Positions 60,809-64,000 of a stretch of DNA of 64,000 nt are shown here, piece after piece. A program made the position numbers and the translations under genes. How positions within the stretch are numbered: position 1 is the first letter of the stretch; the number at the start of each line of letters is the position of its first letter. The notes beneath the pieces are model-generated. The model did not search any database and was not told where the DNA came from. It worked only from the letters and a program-made list of their open reading frames with translations. This DNA comes from Sinosporangium album (GTDB lineage: Bacteria; Actinomycetota; Actinomycetes; Streptosporangiales; Streptosporangiaceae), in the NCBI RefSeq assembly GCF_900100605.1, contig NZ_FNCN01000001.1, positions 345,828-409,827 on the forward strand, written 5' to 3'.

Positions 60809-61543
60809 GTGACCACGAAGCTCAATCAGATCCTCGCCGTGGAAAAGGGCGTCAAGTCCGCCGCGCAGCGCAGCATCGCCGACATTCGGCAGAGGCTCCA
60901 GAAGCCCGCGCTGCTGTCCGGGATCTCCCGCACCTACCAGCCGGTCGACGACGAAGGCGAACAGCTCCCCGCCGAGTCCTCCAGAGTGCAGCTCAAGGTA
61001 GAGGAGACCCTCCAGGAGGCCGCCACGGCGCTCACCCGTCTCTTCGACGTGACCGCTACCAAGGACTGGGCGAACACCGCCGCCAAAGCCGACGTCGCGG
61101 TCGACGGGCGGACGCTCCTGACGAACGTGCCGGTGACCTACCTTCTCTTCCTGGAGAAGCAACTCACCGAACTGCACACCCTCATCTCGAAGCTGCCGAC
61201 CCTTGACCCCGCGGAGACCTGGGCGCTCGACCCGTCGACCGACGCCTACAGGACCGACACGGTGAAGACCGTCCGCACCAAGAAGGTCCCCCGCAACCAC
61301 GTAAAGGCCGAGGCCACGGAGAAGCACCCGGCCCAGGTGGAGGTCTACCACGAGGACATCGTCGTCGGGCACTGGACCAAGGTGTCCTTCTCCGGCGCCC
61401 TCCCGGCCGCCCGGGTCCGCGAACTCACCGCGCGGGTCGGCAAACTGCAGGACGCCGTCCGCTTCGCCCGCGAAGAGGCCAATGGCGTCGAGGTCACCGA
61501 CCAGAGGGTGGGCGAGGCGGTGTTCGACTACCTTCTCGGGTGA
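60809..61543 (+). CDS. Uncharacterised helical protein
   Basis: 244 residues from GTG 60809 (AAGGAGG upstream). The start TTKLNQILAVEKGVKSAAQRSIADIRQRLQKP is conserved in a family of actinobacterial proteins without known function. The rest is largely helical with ALTRLFDVTATKDWANTAAKADV and EVYHEDIVVGHWTKVSFSGALP. No signal peptide or membrane helix is present. A terminator hairpin follows (61555-61574). Confidence 0.75.
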   Translation: MTTKLNQILAVEKGVKSAAQRSIADIRQRLQKPALLSGISRTYQPVDDEGEQLPAESSRVQLKVEETLQEAATALTRLFDVTATKDWANTAAKADVAVDGRTLLTNVPVTYLLFLEKQLTELHTLISKLPTLDPAETWALDPSTDAYRTDTVKTVRTKKVPRNHVKAEATEKHPAQVEVYHEDIVVGHWTKVSFSGALPAARVRELTARVGKLQDAVRFAREEANGVEVTDQRVGEAVFDYLLG

Positions 61544-61554
61544 CACAGAAGACC

Positions 61555-61574
61555 CCCCGGCTGGAGCGCCGGGG
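61555..61574 (+). terminator. Terminator hairpin
   Basis: Perfect 7-bp arms CCCCGGC / GCCGGGG with a 6-nt loop, 12 bp past the stop of the gene at 60809-61543. Confidence 0.65.
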
Positions 61575-61755
61575 TGCGCGAAAGCGCAAAAGCTGAAACT
61601 GAACGTCAGACTCACGCAAGGCCGTCGACGCCTCCGCCGCACTGCTCGCGGCAAGAGGCGGACACCCCGGTGTCACGACGGCCGATCAAACTGAGACTCT
61701 CGCTCCAGATTCAGCATTCGCCGCCGAGTGACCGGCAGAAGGACGCGGGCGAAGA

Positions 61756-61793
61756 GAACAAGGGTGGGGGTTCGAATCCCTCCAGACCCTCCA
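61756..61793 (+). tRNA. tRNA 3' half (T-arm, acceptor strand, CCA)
   Basis: GGGGG-TTCGAAT-CCCTC (61766-61782) forms a complete T-arm with one G:U pair. It is followed by the acceptor strand CAGACCC (61783-61789), discriminator T and encoded CCA (61791-61793). No D-arm or anticodon arm stands upstream, so it cannot be a normal tRNA by itself. Confidence 0.65.
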
Positions 61794-61798
61794 ACCAT

Positions 61799-61828
61799 GG
61801 GTCTGTGGCTCAACGGAAGAGCGTGTCT
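61799..61828 (+). tRNA. tRNA 5' half (acceptor strand and D-arm)
   Basis: GGGTCTG (61799-61805), TG, GCTC-AACGGAA-GAGC (61808-61822) and G read as the 5' acceptor strand and D-arm of a tRNA. GGGTCTG pairs perfectly with CAGACCC of the half that lies just upstream. The anticodon stem begins TGT and then fails. Confidence 0.65.
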
Positions 61829-62061
61829 CTCAGCCTGACCCGCTTCTTCCCCGCCGGCACCGCCCTATGGCGGCCCAGCCGCCCCTGGGAGCATGGACAG
61901 GCTCCCAGGGGCAACCGCCCTCCAGGCCCATGCCCCTGGGAGAACTCTTTTCCGTTCGCCCGCGAAGGGCTTCTTATTCGCAGGATCCAAGACAGGAGGA
62001 AGATCAGCAAGAAGTGTGCAACATGAAGCACTGCACGATATAGGTGTCATTACGGACAAGC

Positions 62062-62175
62062 TTACCGATCTTCATTCCACGTCCCCTCGGGAATGCGGTA
62101 GAGGGTCCGGGTCGACGCGAACCAGTCCCGGTCGAGAAACCGATTTGTGATTCGTCCCGCCATGCACAACATCAG
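62062..62175 (-). pseudogene. C-terminal fragment of a paralogue of the 62631-63227 gene
   Basis: The frame reads MAGRITNRFLDRDWFASTRTLYRIPEGTWN, clearly like LAGRITGRFLDRDWFAASRVLYRVPRDAWS at the end of the neighbouring intact gene. The rest is missing and is replaced upstream by the LysR fragment on the opposite strand. Confidence 0.75.
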
Positions 62176-62184
62176 GTGCAGGGA

Positions 62185-62463
62185 TTGCCCAACCAGACCG
62201 CCGCCTGGAACGCCGCCGCCGTCGCCCACCTCGTCACCCCCCAAATGCGGCGCGGCGAACTCACCACCGTCCCCACCTCGGCGACCCCCTTGGAAACCCG
62301 CTGGTACGTCACCGCCCTCGCCCCGGCTCACCGCTCCCCCGCCGTCTCCACCCTCCTCGACTTCCTCGCCGGCCCAACCGCCGGCCACCTCCTCCGCTCA
62401 CCCGAAACCGGCGTCCCCCACGCCCACTTCCGCCCCCAGATCCACCACACCCTCCCCCGTTGA
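62185..62463 (+). pseudogene. LysR-type regulator, C-terminal fragment
   Basis: The frame AAAVAHLVTPQMRRGELTTV, ETRWYVTALAPAHRSPAVSTLLDFL resembles the last part of a LysR substrate-binding domain (VAAHLVAPELRSGRLV ... PAVRALLDFL). The HTH and first effector lobe are missing, and no suitable start exists. Confidence 0.55.
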
Positions 62464-62630
62464 AGGGCACCCTGCCTTGACTCCACACAACACGCTCTTC
62501 CGCCCGAACGCCCAGAAAACCTTGCGCGACTTCGTTTCTGTCCAGGTCGACGTACCGCTGTGCAGTCCAATGTCAGCGCACAGCCGTGACAGCCACACCC
62601 CGCTGCGTGATCAAGCCGAAGCAGACTCGA

Positions 62631-63227
62631 TCAGCGAGACCAGGCATCCCGGGGAACACGGTAGAGAACGCGCGACGCCGCGAACCAGTCCCGGTCCAGG
62701 AACCGACCTGTGATCCGCCCCGCCAGGGTAAGGAAACTCTCCACCGTCACCTGCAACCCAACGTCCCAGCCCACTTCCAGGTCGCTCGTGTAATCCTGGA
62801 ACTCTTCGATCGCACCCAGCGTGCCTATGAGCTCTCCATCGTGGTAGTAGAGCATTCCCTCATCGGCTAGCTCATAAATGTAAGCCATATGCGAATGGGT
62901 GATGATGCGCCTTCCTCCAGCACTCGCTTCCGGTCGAAACGGAAGGGTCCCACTCATGGTGACAGCGACAGACCAGCCCGGAGAATGTACTCCGATCCAG
63001 GTCATAGTATGCCCTACCTCATTATCAACCAACTCGAATGACCTCTTGAGATCACAAAGAGTTCCAGAATCCGGATTTGCCCGGAAGCGCTGCGCGATCT
63101 CTTCAATATCCTCCGTATCTATCCATGTCGCATCGAAGTTACCGTTCAATGAATATTCTTCCAGGAGATCCCATTGACTACCTGCCGGAACCGACCGTGA
63201 CATGTCCAACGTCCAACTCCTTCGCAT
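62631..63227 (-). CDS. Uncharacterised protein with degraded downstream copy
   Basis: 198 residues from ATG 63227; TTG 63209 (GGAG 7 nt upstream) and ATG 63203 are alternatives. The sequence is soluble and acidic with SQWDLLEEYSLNGNFDATWID, MTWIGVHSPGWSVAVTMSGTLPF and a C-terminal GRFLDRDWFAASRVLYRVP. The last motif recurs in small actinomycete proteins often found beside toxins. Base composition is clearly lower in GC than its surroundings, suggesting transfer. It is 37 bp downstream of the large repeat protein on the same strand, so it could be an immunity or accessory protein for it. Confidence 0.6.
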   Translation of the reverse strand: MRRSWTLDMSRSVPAGSQWDLLEEYSLNGNFDATWIDTEDIEEIAQRFRANPDSGTLCDLKRSFELVDNEVGHTMTWIGVHSPGWSVAVTMSGTLPFRPEASAGGRRIITHSHMAYIYELADEGMLYYHDGELIGTLGAIEEFQDYTSDLEVGWDVGLQVTVESFLTLAGRITGRFLDRDWFAASRVLYRVPRDAWSR

Positions 63228-63264
63228 TCACTTCAGAGTCCATAGAGTGAAGGCGATAATGCGA

Positions 63265-64000
63265 TCACCTCCAACCTGCGAAAATCCCATCCAGACCCCT
63301 CTGGGCCAGCACGGTCAGAGACCGTGCTGGCCACTCGGAGCTGACCTGGGCCAGTAGAGAGGGGGTGAGGGAGGAGGTGACGGTGGCGCCGTCCACCAGT
63401 CGGGAGGGGGATACCTGCATCGGGCCAACGGCGGGTTCCGAGACCGGATCCGGCAGGTCCACGGTGAACGGCTGCCAGTGCGACCACGGTGAGCCGATCG
63501 TGGTGGCAGCGTTGACGGCGCGGACGCGCCAGCGCACCTTCCACCCGTCGCTTAACTTGTCTGCGGGCAGGGTGAGGTCGGCCTGGGTGCCGGAGGCGAC
63601 GCTGTCGGCGCTCCCGGTCCAGATCTGGCCTGTACCCTGCCCTGCCGGGGCGTCCGAAGCGTGCTCCACCTCGAACTCCACCCGCACCGGCTGGGCTGCG
63701 GGGTCGGTGGCGGTGGTGTGCAGGGTCGGGGTCAGGCTGGTGGCGACCGTGGTGCCGTTCACCTGAGCGGAGGGTGTGACCTGGAAGGCGTCGACCGTCG
63801 GGTTGGGCACGTCGATCGTGGCGGTCTGCCATGCCGACCACGCCGAGGTGGTGGCGGCGGTGGTGTTGGCCGCGCGGGCCCGCCAGCGCACCTTCCACCC
63901 GTCTACCAGCATGCCCGCAGGTACGGTGACCGCGGCGGGGCTGCCGGAGGCGACGGCTCCGGAGGTGGCGGTCCAGATTTGGCCGGTGCCCTGCCCGGCG
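63265..64000 (-). CDS. C-terminal part of a large repeat protein (5' end outside window)
   Basis: The frame runs in from the right edge and stops at 63265, giving about 245 residues. Two copies of an about 100-residue unit are visible: AGQGTGQIWTATSGAVASG, DGWKVRWRARAANTT, FQVTPSAQVNGTTVATSLTP and then AGQGTGQIWTGSADSVASG, DGWKVRWRVRAVNAA, MQVSPSRLVDGATVTSSLTP. Such extracellular beta repeats occur in large secreted DNRLRE/RHS-associated proteins of actinomycetes. The last 30 residues (SEWPARSLTVLAQRGLDGIFAGWR) break the repeat pattern, so the C-terminus may be truncated or frameshifted. Confidence 0.65.
   Translation of the reverse strand, partial: AGQGTGQIWTATSGAVASGSPAAVTVPAGMLVDGWKVRWRARAANTTAATTSAWSAWQTATIDVPNPTVDAFQVTPSAQVNGTTVATSLTPTLHTTATDPAAQPVRVEFEVEHASDAPAGQGTGQIWTGSADSVASGTQADLTLPADKLSDGWKVRWRVRAVNAATTIGSPWSHWQPFTVDLPDPVSEPAVGPMQVSPSRLVDGATVTSSLTPSLLAQVSSEWPARSLTVLAQRGLDGIFAGWR

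Larger units (their letters stand above)
61575..62061. other. Non-coding region with tRNA halves and a hairpin
   Basis: No protein is supported. It holds the permuted tRNA halves (61756-61828) and a perfect hairpin CCCCTGGGAGC-N8-GCTCCCAGGGG (61882-61911) with a third copy of CCCCTGGGAG at 61933-61942. Confidence 0.55.

Noticed and set aside
61756..61828. Functional ordinary tRNA gene
   Set aside because: The halves are in the wrong order and no complete anticodon loop is present on either side.
59000..64000. Prophage or integrative element end
   Set aside because: No integrase, structural phage gene or matching att repeat is visible inside the window, although the tRNA halves leave the idea open beyond it.

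Overview
The window is high-GC DNA with the codon use, GTG/TTG starts and gene set of a filamentous actinomycete. An OxyR-AhpC-AhpD locus, ECF41-type sigma factor with CMD partner, DUF4190 and DUF418 proteins, SseB-type protein and lipoproteins all point that way. A Streptosporangiales-like host is my guess from overall style, not a demonstrated assignment. The 10-bp palindrome GCCGTACGGC recurs far more often than composition predicts.

Layout. 1-6.6 kb: a cut prepilin peptidase, an SseB-like protein, an HTH/NBR1-Ig membrane protein, two paralogous small secreted proteins with a decayed third copy, a ring-opening amidohydrolase (barbiturase/cyanuric acid hydrolase family) and a broken carbamate kinase. 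6.9-11.6 kb: a likely exopolysaccharide operon (processive GT2 synthase, one-helix peptide, SGNH-type O-acyltransferase, GH16 lipoprotein) with a 15-bp tandem array at a gene junction. 12-16.7 kb: oxyR divergent from ahpC-ahpD, then a DHA2 efflux pump divergent from its TetR regulator. 16.9-24.1 kb: aldo/keto reductase relic, CDF exporter with ArsR regulator, Doc-type toxin-antitoxin pair, aminotransferase, DUF418 protein, a truncated TrkA-N protein, a nitrilase-family amidase and an uncharacterised gene pair. 24.2-40 kb: ECF sigma factor plus membrane protein, fused carboxyltransferase plus CoA transferase, three transport or membrane genes, leuA with a leucine-rich leader peptide and attenuator-like hairpins, a GntR regulator, an ECF41 sigma factor with CMD partner, and an ABC exporter.

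41.1-58.6 kb is the highlight: a complete class 1 DISARM anti-phage locus (drmD, drmMI, drmA, drmB, drmC, all minus strand with overlapping junctions). On the same strand it is followed by an HTH-methylase-like protein with a degenerate catalytic motif and a Ser/Thr kinase with a repeat-rich C-terminus. These two are not part of the canonical DISARM set and may be an accessory or regulatory arm. The methylase DrmMI carries a visibly AT-richer patch over its likely target-recognition region.

59-64 kb: a secreted protein with an internal duplication, an SRPBCC protein, an uncharacterised DUF-like gene, then a decay zone holding two halves of one tRNA in permuted order, a fragment of a duplicated gene and a LysR fragment. 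The window closes with the C-terminal end of a large repeat protein.
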